DNA from: Candidatus Electrothrix aarhusensis
GTDB lineage: Bacteria; Desulfobacterota; Desulfobulbia; Desulfobulbales; Desulfobulbaceae
Reading direction: 5' to 3'
Assembly (NCBI GenBank): GCA_004028505.1
Contig: MTKO01000041.1
Location: 1-64,000 of the forward strand
Length of the DNA: 64,000 nucleotides
The notes under the pieces are model-generated. The model was not told where the DNA came from. It saw nothing but the letters and a program-made list of their open reading frames with translations, and did not search any database. How positions within the stretch are numbered: the stretch's first letter is position 1; each line of letters opens with the position of its first letter. The position numbers and the translations under genes were made by a program. Below are positions 1-9,079 of this stretch, one piece after another.

Positions 1-139
1 ATTTAGGTGAGAAAGTATAGTTGATATAACAATTTCATAATACTTGTCGAATCGTTGCAACATATTCGAATAATCAATTTAGGCAATAAAATAAGAAGCT
101 TACCCTTCTTTGCATGCCCCTCCCTTATCGTCAATACTT

Positions 140-1126
140 ATGTCCCAAAATTCAAAAAAATATCCACCTACAATCATTTTTCTTTTCTTCACCATAGCGG
201 TACTCTTTACTGTTACCTATGGGGAAACCATTGAAAATCACTTGCATTATTTGATTAAAAGAAAATATCTCATTGAGCGCCTGCTTACACTCGTAATAGC
301 ATTCCTTTACATGCTCTGGGAGCGTAAAGATTTATTTTTAACAACCGCGCGAAAACCTAGCATTTCATGGGGAGTCCCTTTGCTGTTCATAAGCAGTCTG
401 TTGCTGGTGACAGGGCAGGCGAGCAACACCCAAGCCCTAAGTGAGATGTCCTTCGCATCAAGTATAATTGCGATAGTGGTTTTACTCTTCGGCACAGATT
501 TCGCCAGACGCTTTTTTTTGCCGCTTATTTTCCTTTTCTTCCTGATGACAGGTATGGTTGAAGATATTACGACTGTTATATTACGAGCACCGTTACAGCT
601 GCTATCTGCGATTACAGTTGAGAACCTGCTCACCTTTTTCGGGTATGTGATACACAGGGAAGGGCTCTACCTGCATCTGCCTAATATTGTCTTAGAAGTT
701 GCTGGGGGCTGTAGCGGAACTAATCAATTAATTATCTCGATAGCATTGGGAATTGCCATAGCTTTTATAATGCTCGATGATTTTTTTAAAAGAGCGGTTC
801 TTATAATCTGGTCTTTTGTGATGGGATTAGCGGTAAACTGGCTCAGAATCTTTCTGATTTCTATCTGGCATTATAATTCAGCAAAAGAATCAATACACGG
901 CCCCTATGATTCCTTTAATAGGTTGCCATACCTTGTTGGTTTGTTTTTTATTTTTATGTTAGCTGTAAAATTAGCAGACAAGGAAAAGAAGACGAAACAA
1001 GATAAAACAAATCAGATTGTTACTCCAGAGCATATATCGGCTCATCTGGAGAGTATTACCCAAGCTTCTTTTGCTGCGATATTAATATTATCAACATGTT
1101 CACTTTACCTTTACCTGTACCTGTAG
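140..1126 (+). CDS. Exosortase/archaeosortase family transpeptidase
   Basis: Integral membrane protein of about 328 residues, mostly hydrophobic helices. The exosortase catalytic triad is visible in order: Cys191 in GGCSGTNQL, Arg236 in NWLRIF and His253 in HGPYD. Exosortases process proteins carrying C-terminal PEP-CTERM-like sorting signals at the inner membrane, usually alongside exopolysaccharide export. A TTG codon at 110 could extend the protein by ten residues. I chose the ATG at 140 because the extension is not hydrophobic and adds no family feature. No EpsI-like domain is fused and no sorting-signal substrate was recognised in the window, so its partners lie elsewhere. The family call is firm, the subtype is not. 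Confidence 0.88.
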   Translation: MSQNSKKYPPTIIFLFFTIAVLFTVTYGETIENHLHYLIKRKYLIERLLTLVIAFLYMLWERKDLFLTTARKPSISWGVPLLFISSLLLVTGQASNTQALSEMSFASSIIAIVVLLFGTDFARRFFLPLIFLFFLMTGMVEDITTVILRAPLQLLSAITVENLLTFFGYVIHREGLYLHLPNIVLEVAGGCSGTNQLIISIALGIAIAFIMLDDFFKRAVLIIWSFVMGLAVNWLRIFLISIWHYNSAKESIHGPYDSFNRLPYLVGLFFIFMLAVKLADKEKKTKQDKTNQIVTPEHISAHLESITQASFAAILILSTCSLYLYLYL

Positions 1127-1197
1127 AAAACCAAAAAGCCAAGGATATTTTGCAGTAATTCGGCATGCTTCGTTGCAACAATGCAACAACGAAACCG

Positions 1198-2274
1198 CTA
1201 CTTCGGCAGAGAAACAAAAAAGGCGCACCCTTCACCGGGAAGACTGCGCAGCCAGACAGAACCTGAATGGGCCTCAACAATGGCCTTAACCGCTGCCAGC
1301 CCCAACCCGCTTCCTTTTGCCTGCTCACAGCAATGTCGAGCAGGACGAAAATAATGCTCAAAGATATGAATCTGATTCTGTAGGGAAATACCCGGTCCTT
1401 GGTCCCTGACTTCAAAGATAAACTGCTTCTCGGTCTGACAAACTCGCACCTGCACCAAGGTGTCGCTTTGCGAGTATTTAATCGCGTTATCCAGCAGGTT
1501 GGAAATCACCCGCCCGAAATGCAATTTATCAAGAAGTGTTTGGGCCAGCCCCTGCGGCATATCCAGCTCAATGTCAATCCGCTTCAAGGCAGCCTGCACC
1601 TTAAAGCCGGTGACGATATCCTTGAGCAGACTCCCTAACTCACAAGGCTGGAGTTCCAGCTCTATCCGACCGGATTCAATCCTGGATGAATCCAGGAACG
1701 ACTGAATATATTCTTCCTGACGCTTCAGTTCCTTTTGAATAATTTGGAGATAACTGGTCTGTTTTTCATTCAGTGGCCCGGCCTTGCCTTTCAGGAGACG
1801 ATTAACAAAACCGCCAGTGATCATCACAGGCGCTTTGAGATCATGGGTAAAGAGAGAGAGTACATTGCGTTTATGGGCTGCGAGTTCCTTGGTATCGGTC
1901 GCATCCCGAAATATTTCTATGCAGCAGAACAGCTCTCCGCTGTCTTCTATTATCGAGCGGCTGGACAGGATAATAGGAATTTTTTTCCCGTTACGAGTCT
2001 GGATAATAGCCTCTTTACCTAAACAAGGCTCACCTGTTGCCAGACTTTCCCGGAGCGGGCAGTAATGTTCGCAGAGATTGGAGGAGAGCACCTCAGAACA
2101 GGAGCATCCAAGAACCTCCTGTCGCTTCATCCCGGTAATTTTTTCTGCTGCGGGATTAAACTCGATAATCTTATAATCTCCGTCCACGACAAAAAGAGCA
2201 ACCGGCAACTCAGCAATAATCAGACTGTTCAACTGATCCTGACTCATTATGCCTGCCTCTTCCTTGTATATCAT
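1198..2274 (-). CDS. PAS-domain sensor histidine kinase
   Basis: About 358 residues. An N-terminal PAS domain (roughly residues 15-130, containing FNPAAEKITG and a Cys-rich stretch with CSCSEV and CEHYC) is followed by a HisKA region with the phospho-acceptor motif FTHDLKAP. A HATPase_c domain then shows the N box (NLLDNAIKYS), G1 (DQGPGIS) and G2 (GSGLGLAAV). There is no membrane segment, so it is a cytoplasmic sensor. The extra cysteines in the PAS region could bind a metal or sense redox, which is inference. I prefer the ATG at 2274, preceded by a GGGGA-type ribosome site. A GTG at 2313 and an ATG at 2247 are alternatives. It lies just downstream of mutL on the same strand. No response regulator is adjacent. 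Confidence 0.88.
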   Translation of the reverse strand: MIYKEEAGIMSQDQLNSLIIAELPVALFVVDGDYKIIEFNPAAEKITGMKRQEVLGCSCSEVLSSNLCEHYCPLRESLATGEPCLGKEAIIQTRNGKKIPIILSSRSIIEDSGELFCCIEIFRDATDTKELAAHKRNVLSLFTHDLKAPVMITGGFVNRLLKGKAGPLNEKQTSYLQIIQKELKRQEEYIQSFLDSSRIESGRIELELQPCELGSLLKDIVTGFKVQAALKRIDIELDMPQGLAQTLLDKLHFGRVISNLLDNAIKYSQSDTLVQVRVCQTEKQFIFEVRDQGPGISLQNQIHIFEHYFRPARHCCEQAKGSGLGLAAVKAIVEAHSGSVWLRSLPGEGCAFFVSLPK

Positions 2275-2294
2275 AGGTCCCCGTTCCTTGCTTT

Positions 2295-4366
2295 TTAGCT
2301 CCTTCTGAACCACTTTTCCACTTCAGACCGGGAAAAAATTTTCAAAACCGGCCTCCCGTGAGGACAGTGAGAAAAAAACTCACTCTGTTCCATCTGCCGA
2401 AGAAGGGCGAGCATCTCTTCTGGATGTAGCCTATTTCCTGATTTAATAGCAGCCTTGCAGGCCATAGAAGCCAGCAGATGGTCAATACATTCTGGCATAA
2501 CTTCTGAGCAAGAGGCTCCAGGGCGGGCAGCGAGCCCGTCAAGGATATCAAACAGGACCTCCTGTGGAGACACCTTACCAACCAGAGCCGGAACGGCCTT
2601 GATAACCCAAGTGGTGTCGCCGAAAAACTCAACCGTAAGACCCAGGGCCGCGACCGCCTCAGCCTCCTGCTCCAAGGTATCAGCATGATCAGCCCTAATT
2701 CTACGGTCACTGGAAAGAGGAGATTCTGTACAGCAACGGCTTGTTGCTCATAGGCAGAGCGCAGCTGCTGGTACAGAATACGCTCATGGGCCGCGTGTTG
2801 ATCAATCACCACGAGTTGTTCGTCGTGTTCGCAGAGCAGATAGAGGTTGAAGAACTGGCCGATTAATCTCAGACCGCTGTACCCAAGCTGCTGCTCAGTT
2901 TGCAGGTCATCTTGTAGATTGATTTGCCGCTCACCTGCCTGCTCATTATACCTTTGGTCTCGTTGTTCGGGATATTGTTCAAGCTGCTGATCAGGCTGTT
3001 TGCTTACCAGCCCCCCCTGCCCTTTCAGTTCCTCTCCTTCGCTGCCGGTGACCGAAAATGAAGCAAACGGCAAAGGTTCTGCACTGTATACTTGTCGTTC
3101 TACCTGCCCTGATTCCCGAGCTTCATCCTTATTTTGAACAGGATATTGACCGGGTCCAGATACTATCGATTTCTGGTCCTTATTACTTAGCTCAGGAGGT
3201 AAAAAAGACGGGGCGGCGGACCATCCCCATTCGCCTTGGTCACCAGAATCGTCTTGCCGGGATTCGCTGTTGCCCAGCCAACTCTCTCTGGAGCCTGGAG
3301 ATGAGTCATTATTTTCTGATTTTTCTATTTTGTTCCCTGCTTTTGAGGAAACAAAAAGCTCGGAACGCATCTCCTCTTGGTGTCGAAGCACGGCCTCGGA
3401 AACCGCATGCACCAGAATCCGCCGCACTTCATTGGAATTACGAAAACGGATCTCCCGCTTAGCAGGATGGACGTTGATATCAACGAGCTGCGAATCAAGA
3501 TCAAGTAGCAATACACCAGCAGGCTGCTGCCCCTTCATGAGCAAACCTTTCAGGCCTTCAGCAGCCGCATATCGAATGATTTGATCTTGCACAGGGCGAT
3601 TATTAACCAAAATACGGAGACGCGCCGTGGATGTGGCGTCAGGAAGGAGGAGGAATCCGTTAACATTGAGAGAATACTGCCCGTCATGTCTGCTACCTGA
3701 TGAAATATCAAGCATCTTCCCAGGGTAGCGAAAAATATCACGGACACGCTGTTCCTGGTCTGCGGCTGCAAGAGTGATAGTTTTGCGCCCATCCACCTGA
3801 AGAGAAAAGGCGATATCAGGATGAGCAAGGGCTTGATTACGGATCACTTCTTCAATATGAAAAAGTTCGGTCCGTTTCGTTTTCAGAAATTTTTTTCGGG
3901 CCGGAAGGTTGCCGAACAGATTACGAACCTCAATAATAGTACCGCAGGCACAGCCATCATCATGGAGGTCATGCAGGGCACCGTAACGAATTTCAGCCCG
4001 AGTACCGATCTCAGCAGTATGAAGACGGGAAAGAAGAGACATACGGGAAACCGAGGCAATACTGGGCAATGCCTCTCCCCGGAAACCCAGAGTTGTGATT
4101 GCCCCCAACTGGCTTTCCTCAATTAATTTTGAGGTTGCATGGCGCTCAAGACAGAGCAACACATCATCTTGGTCCATACCGACACCGTTATCCACGACAC
4201 GGATCAGCCGGGTGCCGTCGCCCTCCACCTGTATATTGACCCTGTCGGCTCCGGCATCAAGGGCGTTTTCCAGTAATTCCTTGACCACTGAAGCCGGTCG
4301 TTCAACAACTTCACCGGCAGCGATTTGATTAGCAAGATGATCGGAGAGAACGCGTATTTTGGACAT
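2295..4366 (-). CDS. mutL: DNA mismatch repair protein MutL (frame broken once)
   Basis: The N-terminal GHKL ATPase is clear: IAAGEVVERPASV, ELLENALDAGA, VDNGVGM and GFRGEALPSIASV. A long Gln/Glu-rich linker follows (about residues 340-490), then the C-terminal dimerisation domain with IGQFFNLYLLCE, DQHAAHERILY and, at the very end, CPHGRPV. Translation breaks near 2693-2696: the upstream frame runs out of homology after FPVTVEL, and the family sequence resumes in the next frame (LEQEAEAVAALGL). Adding one base to the GGG run (minus strand) restores a 690-residue protein of normal length. Known role: couples MutS mismatch recognition to downstream repair. The break is either a real mutator lesion or, more likely given the other breaks in this window, a sequencing deletion. 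Confidence 0.93.
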
Positions 4367-4969
4367 GCCTGCTCTTCTGTAATGACGGTAATAACGAAAA
4401 TCGAACCGGATTTTTTTTCAGCGATTCATATATCCCCGCAAAGAGAATGCTTTGACAGGGAAGTACTCATAGAGTAACATGTCAACGGTTCAAGTCTGAT
4501 GCAAAGACAAAAAATTTTATCGGTGAAGAGTTCTCGCTTACAAGCTCCTCCACGCTTTGTTATAATCAGGTTATATTTTTGTTGCATTCTTGCTATATTG
4601 TACTCTTTATCAAGAAACAACAGGAAGTATTTCATCCGATTTCAACATAGCACAAGAAAAAATATGAGAAAGCTTTTTCTGGATATCCCGTTCTTTTTTA
4701 CCGAAACCTTCTCCCGGTAACATTACTTCCTTTGTGCTGCTGATCCGGTGCTCATGGATTTTGTTATGTCAACGTATCCGGCGAATATACAATATTAATA
4801 TATTATGATATATATTCCCTCCTATGCACAGGAGGGAGTTCAACCGACCTTCAAGGCCAAAAAAATCGTAAATATAAGCTGTACTCACTTATCCGCGACG
4901 CACCACAGTGTCACATACGGATATTCATACAGCTACAAACAATATCAAGTTGTTCAAGGAGAATACATC
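4367..4969. other. Long intergenic region with a perfect hairpin
   Basis: About 600 bases without a supported gene between mutL (divergent, minus) and the secreted OB-fold gene (plus). Short frames in both strands lack ribosome sites and recognisable content. A perfect 7-bp stem (TCCCTCC/GGAGGGA, 4816-4837, 8-base loop) lies about 130 bases before the ATG at 4970, preceded by a very AT-rich tract (4785-4815) that could hold a promoter. It may be part of a 5' leader. I see no known riboswitch class. Confidence 0.4.
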
Positions 4970-5773
4970 ATGATGAAGGGCTATATTCCAGCAGCCTTGG
5001 CGTTAACTTTGCTGTTTACCGGCCCCGCATTAGCGGAAGAGTCGAAATCTGCCCCGATAACCACGGAAACCGCAACGAATCTTGCAGGCAAACCCATAAA
5101 AGGTAAGGTACTGGAGGTACAGTCTGCTGGCGGCTATACCTATTTACTGATAAAACATGAACAGGGCGAGATCTGGATAGCACTGCCTGAAAGCAAGGTA
5201 GAGGCCGGACAAGAGGTAATTGTCAGCCCTGGCATGATGATGAAATCCTTTGAATCCAAGGCACTGAATAAAACCTTTGACATTATCATTTTTTCCTCCG
5301 GTCTTGCCGGTGCCGACGACATGCATCCGGTCGCAGCCGCAGCAGGAGGCGATCCTCATGCCTCTGCAGATATGCAGGCACCGGTTGATGAGGCCGAACT
5401 GGCCAAACTTTCTGGAGGATCTGCCCGAGCCGTTGTTCCCCCCGATGAAATCAAGGTAAAAAAAGCAGAGGGAAAAAACGCACAGACCGTGGAAGATTGC
5501 TTTGCCAACGCTGAGCAACTCAACAACAAAACAGTTCAAGTGCGCGGTAAGGTTATGAAGTTTTCCAGTATGATTATGGGCAAGAACTGGATCCATCTGC
5601 AAGATGGAACCGGCGATCCTGACAAAAAAACCCATGACCTCGTAGTGACTACCTCAGGCAAGGCCAAAAAAGGCGATGTTGTCACTATCGAAGGTACCCT
5701 GCATAAGGACAAAGATTTTGGAGCGGGCTATCGGTATGCGGCAATAATTGAGGAAGCAAAGGTTCTTGAATAA
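4970..5773 (+). CDS. Secreted protein with two OB-fold-like domains (NrfJ-related)
   Basis: The ATG at 4970 follows AAGGAGA at 4957-4963 and opens a clean signal peptide ending ALAEESKS. The mature protein of about 245 residues has two similar domains separated by an Ala/Gly/Pro linker. The first (about 35-110) has the pattern GKVLEVQSAGGYTYLLI with IWIALP. The second (about 170-265) has VQVRGKVMKFSSMIMGKNW with IHLQDGTGD. This resembles the small periplasmic OB-fold proteins annotated as NrfJ or nucleotide-binding in sulfate reducers. Ligand and function are unknown. The gene is monocistronic by spacing. A longer in-frame start at 4805 is rejected because it would bury the signal peptide. 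Confidence 0.8.
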   Translation: MMKGYIPAALALTLLFTGPALAEESKSAPITTETATNLAGKPIKGKVLEVQSAGGYTYLLIKHEQGEIWIALPESKVEAGQEVIVSPGMMMKSFESKALNKTFDIIIFSSGLAGADDMHPVAAAAGGDPHASADMQAPVDEAELAKLSGGSARAVVPPDEIKVKKAEGKNAQTVEDCFANAEQLNNKTVQVRGKVMKFSSMIMGKNWIHLQDGTGDPDKKTHDLVVTTSGKAKKGDVVTIEGTLHKDKDFGAGYRYAAIIEEAKVLE

Positions 5774-5853
5774 ACGGTCTTTTAGCGTTTTTCGTAACCC
5801 CTGTAAACCTTAATGATATCCCATTATGATATCCAAAGCGACAGGAAGGGAGC

Positions 5854-6042
5854 ATGACCTTTCATTGCAAGAATTACGACATAGAAAACAGTAAATGCAA
5901 GCGATTGTCCGGTGAATGCGTCCCAGCTCGCAAGGGATGCGTCCTTGAGGGGCGCATAGCGGTGAGTGAGGAATTGGCAGAGAAGATTCAACGGATTGAT
6001 GAAGAGACCCTTCAGGGTTCTCGGAAGAAGTCGAACAAGTAA
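5854..6042 (+). CDS. Small four-cysteine protein (62 aa)
   Basis: Begins MTFHCKNYDIENSKC, with a good ribosome site (AGGAAGGGAG) just upstream of the ATG. Cysteines at about residues 5, 15, 22 and 29 are arranged as C-x2-Y, C-x3-SGEC and RKGC, followed by a charged helical tail. This suggests a small metal-binding or disulfide-stabilised cytoplasmic protein. There is no signal peptide. The spacing resembles the 56-aa protein at 38710-38880, so the two may form a family. The downstream HAD gene starts within 40 bases and could be co-transcribed. Function unknown. Confidence 0.72.
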   Translation: MTFHCKNYDIENSKCKRLSGECVPARKGCVLEGRIAVSEELAEKIQRIDEETLQGSRKKSNK

Positions 6043-6079
6043 TCCCGACATCCGACTATTCTCTTGCTGCTTTTATGCA

Positions 6080-6681
6080 ATGAACGCATTGAAAAACATC
6101 GTGAACTGCCCCGTCAAAATCAATCCGGCCTTACTCGGCTTTGATTTCGACGGGGTTATTGCAGATACAGCAGAAATTTTCTTACGGCTGGCCTGTGAAG
6201 ACTACGGCCTCTGCGACCTCCGTCGTGAGGATATTGTCAACTTCGAGGTGGAACAATGCCTCCCCCTTGATCGTACACAGGCTGATGCCATCTTCACCAA
6301 GGTCCTGCTTGATTCAGTGGGAACCGGACTGCAACCGATGGAAGGTGTCGTCGATGTTCTTGGCGAATTGGCGGAGTTGAGCACAATCTCTGTGATCACG
6401 GCCCGTACCCTTGCTGCTCCGGTCCACGATTGGTTTGACGCCTTTTTCCCGGCATCAACCTGCAAGGCAATCAAGGTGACCGCTATGGGCATCCATGATG
6501 CAAGTCACAGCATATCCATGAGCAAAGTTTACAATTCTTTATCGATGATCGAGCTGAAACCTGTGTTCAGCTGAGCAAAGCAGGAATCCAACCTTTTGTT
6601 TTCCATCAACCCTGGAACCATAACCGCCACCAACTCCCGAGCGTCAGCTCTTGGCGGGATATCAGGGATCTTATATCGTAG
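6080..6681 (+). CDS. HAD-superfamily hydrolase (frame broken once)
   Basis: The HAD motif I GFDFDGVIADTAE, including the nucleophile and acid/base aspartates, is near residue 20, and a motif II-like VITART follows near residue 115. After GIHD (about 6500) the first frame becomes meaningless. The next usable frame continues FFIDDRAETCVQLSKAG, the typical motif IV acidic patch, and ends at the TAG at 6679-6681. One missing base in the A run at about 6502 explains this and gives a 200-residue protein of normal length for small HAD phosphatases. The substrate is not predictable. The ATG at 6080 precedes the conserved start of the domain. Confidence 0.78.
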
Positions 6682-6873
6682 TATAGAAAATTCGATATCA
6701 CCTGCCGTATCCGGGACGTCTGTAACCCGCATGACTGCGTGGGTTGATTCTTTTAAGGATACCGGCCTTCTTACAGTCCTCCAAACCGAATTTTTGGGGA
6801 TTTTTCACATTTTGACCGCCCAAAGGACCGTCGTCCGGTGTAGGTGGAAAAAAATAACAAAATGACCTGATGT

Positions 6874-6899
6874 GACTTATAGTCCGTAGACTTATAGTC
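6874..6899 (+). promoter_or_regulatory. C-box operator of the restriction-modification controller
   Basis: Two identical palindromic half-sites GACTTATAGTC at 6874-6884 and 6889-6899 are separated by CGTA. This is the architecture of controller-protein operators (C.PvuII, C.AhdI, C.Esp1396I) and the half-site closely matches the Esp1396I operator as I recall it. It lies 41 bases before the controller gene. By analogy, dimers on the distal site would activate and occupancy of both sites would repress transcription of the controller and endonuclease, delaying restriction after entry into a new host. Confidence 0.9.
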
Positions 6900-6910
6900 A
6901 CCGCACTCAT

Positions 6911-6940
6911 AATATTATCTCCAAAACGGAGAATAATATT
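6911..6940 (+). promoter_or_regulatory. Inverted repeat covering the controller ribosome site
   Basis: AATATTATCTCC (6911-6922) is complementary, with one bulge, to GGAGAATAATATT (6928-6940), directly abutting the ATG at 6941. The right arm contains the only Shine-Dalgarno-like element (GGAG). In a transcript beginning upstream, this hairpin would hide the ribosome site. It could equally be a second DNA-binding palindrome or contain the -10 region of a short-leader transcript. Confidence 0.55.
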
Positions 6941-7180
6941 ATGAACGAAGAAGATATCTTAAAAGAATTTGGAAACACATTACAAAAATATAGAAAAGAA
7001 AAGGATTGGAGCCAAGAAAAGCTATCCGAAGTTGCGTACCTAGATAGAACTTACATTAGTTCTGTCGAACGTGGTCAACGAAATATTAGCATAATTAATA
7101 TTTGTAAGTTAGCAAATGCACTAGAGATTCCAATAGGTAATCTTCTACGAAATGTGGGGGATTATCATGAGCAACATTGA
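6941..7180 (+). CDS. Restriction-modification controller (C) protein, XRE-type HTH
   Basis: 79 residues forming a single helix-turn-helix domain: WSQEKLSEVAYLDRTYISSVERGQRNISI. This is the size and fold of C proteins that time the expression of type II restriction enzymes. The assignment is supported by the C-box 41 bases upstream and by the overlapping endonuclease gene downstream. It is AT-rich relative to flanking genes, consistent with acquisition of the whole island by transfer. It probably acts as a homodimer at the C-box, autoactivating and then repressing. Confidence 0.92.
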   Translation: MNEEDILKEFGNTLQKYRKEKDWSQEKLSEVAYLDRTYISSVERGQRNISIINICKLANALEIPIGNLLRNVGDYHEQH

Positions 7181-7727
7181 TATAGCGTACGATTTTTATC
7201 AAAAACATATATATGACAAAGAAAAAATAAACCTTCTAAGGAAATATAATTTAAAAATAGCGGGATCTGTCCCTTCTGCTTTATGGGAGTTGTTTGGTGC
7301 ATTAATTACTGGGAAACCTGGTGCAGGAAGTACAGGAGCCGACCTAGTTGGCTGGGAGGTGAAATCTGCTAAATTTGGTGGATCATTTGAATATCAGTAT
7401 CATTTGAATACTGGAGCGAACAAATTAAAAGAAGATAGTATTGTTAACCACTTGTTCTGTTCTTATTCGGAAACATACCAAGATGTATTAGTAAAAGCTA
7501 TGCGAGGTAGCTCTCTAAAGGAAATATATTTTAAAGTATGGGAGCCTCAATACACTAAAAATTATGACTCAAAAGTCCCTTCTAGTATGAGAAGACAAAG
7601 GTTTAGAAAGAGCATTTCACATGGTTTTGTTAATAAAAATGGATTATTGGTTATTGAAATAAGGGGTGGAAAAATCATCACTCGTAAAGACAACGTGCTA
7701 CTTGAATTGAATAATGAGAACTCGTAA
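7167..7727 (+). CDS. Putative type II restriction endonuclease, PD-(D/E)XK fold
   Basis: About 186 residues, small as expected for an orthodox homodimeric type II enzyme. The likely active site is the stretch TGADLVGWEVKSAK, where the Asp of ADL and the ExK of EVK match the PD-(D/E)XK pattern. No close family is recognised, so cleavage specificity is unknown. The ATG at 7167 follows GGGGGATT and overlaps the end of the controller gene by 14 bases. The in-frame ATG at 7152 is less well placed. The gene also overlaps the methyltransferase start by 14 bases, so the three genes form a tight operon. Role is inferred largely from position between a C protein and a cytosine methyltransferase. Confidence 0.78.
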   Translation: MSNIDIAYDFYQKHIYDKEKINLLRKYNLKIAGSVPSALWELFGALITGKPGAGSTGADLVGWEVKSAKFGGSFEYQYHLNTGANKLKEDSIVNHLFCSYSETYQDVLVKAMRGSSLKEIYFKVWEPQYTKNYDSKVPSSMRRQRFRKSISHGFVNKNGLLVIEIRGGKIITRKDNVLLELNNENS

Positions 7728-8898
7728 TAAAAACTTTGCTGAATTTTTTGCTGGTGTAGGATTAGTCCGTGAAGGTTTAAGGCGTCATGAGTGGAATTGT
7801 GTTTGGGCCAATGACATATCAGAACATAAACGTGAAACATATATAAAAAACTATTCCTCAGACCATTTTTACTTAGATGACATATGGGATATCACAAAAA
7901 AACCTGTAATTATTCCGAATGATATATTTTTGTATACCGCATCTTTTCCTTGTACAGACTTATCTGTTGCAGGTAATCGAAAAGGATTAGCTGGTGCTGA
8001 ATCGGGCACTTTAAATGCATTTTTACAGATAGTTAACGAGAAAAAAAAAATAAATTCTCAGCCAAAAGTTATCTTGCTAGAAAATGTAAAAGGTTTTCTA
8101 ACATCCAAGAAAGGTAAAGATGTCGCATATACAGTAGAGGCATTGAATAAATCCGGTTATATCGTTGATATTGTAGAATTAGACGCGTCTTCATTCACAC
8201 CGCAAAGCCGTCAAAGAGTATTTTTAATTGCTGTAGAAACATCTTTAGCTATGTCTTGCATGCACATTAAAAATAAGGATACCATGTTAGATTCTTGGTG
8301 GTCAAAATACGAGAGTACCCCCAAAATCCGATCATCTAAACTGAAAAAAATAATTGAATTAAATAATCATTTGGACTGGGGGTTACTTGATATTCCTCAA
8401 CCTAAAGACATCATATCTCATCTTAATGAAATTATAGAGATTGATATCCCTCAAAAATCACAATTATGGTGGAATGATTTAAGGAAAAGCCATCTCTTCT
8501 CTCAAATGAGTAACGCTCATAAAGAAATTTTGAAATTAATGATTGAAAAATCTAAATATTCATACGGCACTGTTTATCGCAGGATGAGAAAAGGGAAATC
8601 AATGGCAGAGCTTCGTACTGATGGAAAAGCTGGTTGCTTACGAACACCTAGGGGGGGGTCTAGTAAACAAATACTAATTAGAGCTGGACATGGGAAGTGG
8701 GACGTAAGGCTTTTAACTCCAAGGGAATATGCAAGACTTCAGGGCGTGAGAGATGATTTTACCCTCCCTGACAATGCCAACAAAGGTTATTTTGCAATGG
8801 GAGATGCTGTATGTGTACCCGTCATAGAATTCATTTCAAAATATATTCTTATCCCTTTACATGAAAAGTCTTATGAGCAAAATTCATTGCTCCATTGA
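7714..8898 (+). CDS. DNA (cytosine-5) methyltransferase of a type II R-M system
   Basis: 394 residues with C5-methylase motifs in canonical order: I (FFAGVGLVREGL), IV with the catalytic Cys (SFPCTDLSVAGNR), VI (LLENVKGF), VIII (SRQRVFLI), IX (LTPREYARLQG) and X (GYFAMGDAVCVPV). The variable target-recognition region lies at roughly 215-320. It methylates the inner or outer cytosine of the site cut by the preceding enzyme, protecting the host. The target sequence cannot be read from the protein. Base composition is clearly AT-rich compared with fabD and ffh, supporting horizontal acquisition of the 6.85-8.9 kb island. Confidence 0.95.
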   Translation: MRTRNKNFAEFFAGVGLVREGLRRHEWNCVWANDISEHKRETYIKNYSSDHFYLDDIWDITKKPVIIPNDIFLYTASFPCTDLSVAGNRKGLAGAESGTLNAFLQIVNEKKKINSQPKVILLENVKGFLTSKKGKDVAYTVEALNKSGYIVDIVELDASSFTPQSRQRVFLIAVETSLAMSCMHIKNKDTMLDSWWSKYESTPKIRSSKLKKIIELNNHLDWGLLDIPQPKDIISHLNEIIEIDIPQKSQLWWNDLRKSHLFSQMSNAHKEILKLMIEKSKYSYGTVYRRMRKGKSMAELRTDGKAGCLRTPRGGSSKQILIRAGHGKWDVRLLTPREYARLQGVRDDFTLPDNANKGYFAMGDAVCVPVIEFISKYILIPLHEKSYEQNSLLH

Positions 8899-9079
8899 CA
8901 GGTTTCTCATTAGTCATATATATAGTCAGCAAAAGGTTAACTTTTACGTTAAGGCTTCAGTGTCGCATAAGTGATGTTATGTGAAATGAATTTATGCTAG
9001 GTCATGCTTTGCTCTTTGAGCAACAAGTGGCAGACCCCGATTTCAATCTACAAACAGCCACCTACCAAAAAAATATCGT

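Noticed and set aside
4426-4720. Overlapping short frames on both strands in the mutL upstream region
   Set aside because: No good ribosome site and no conserved content. More likely regulatory or spacer DNA.
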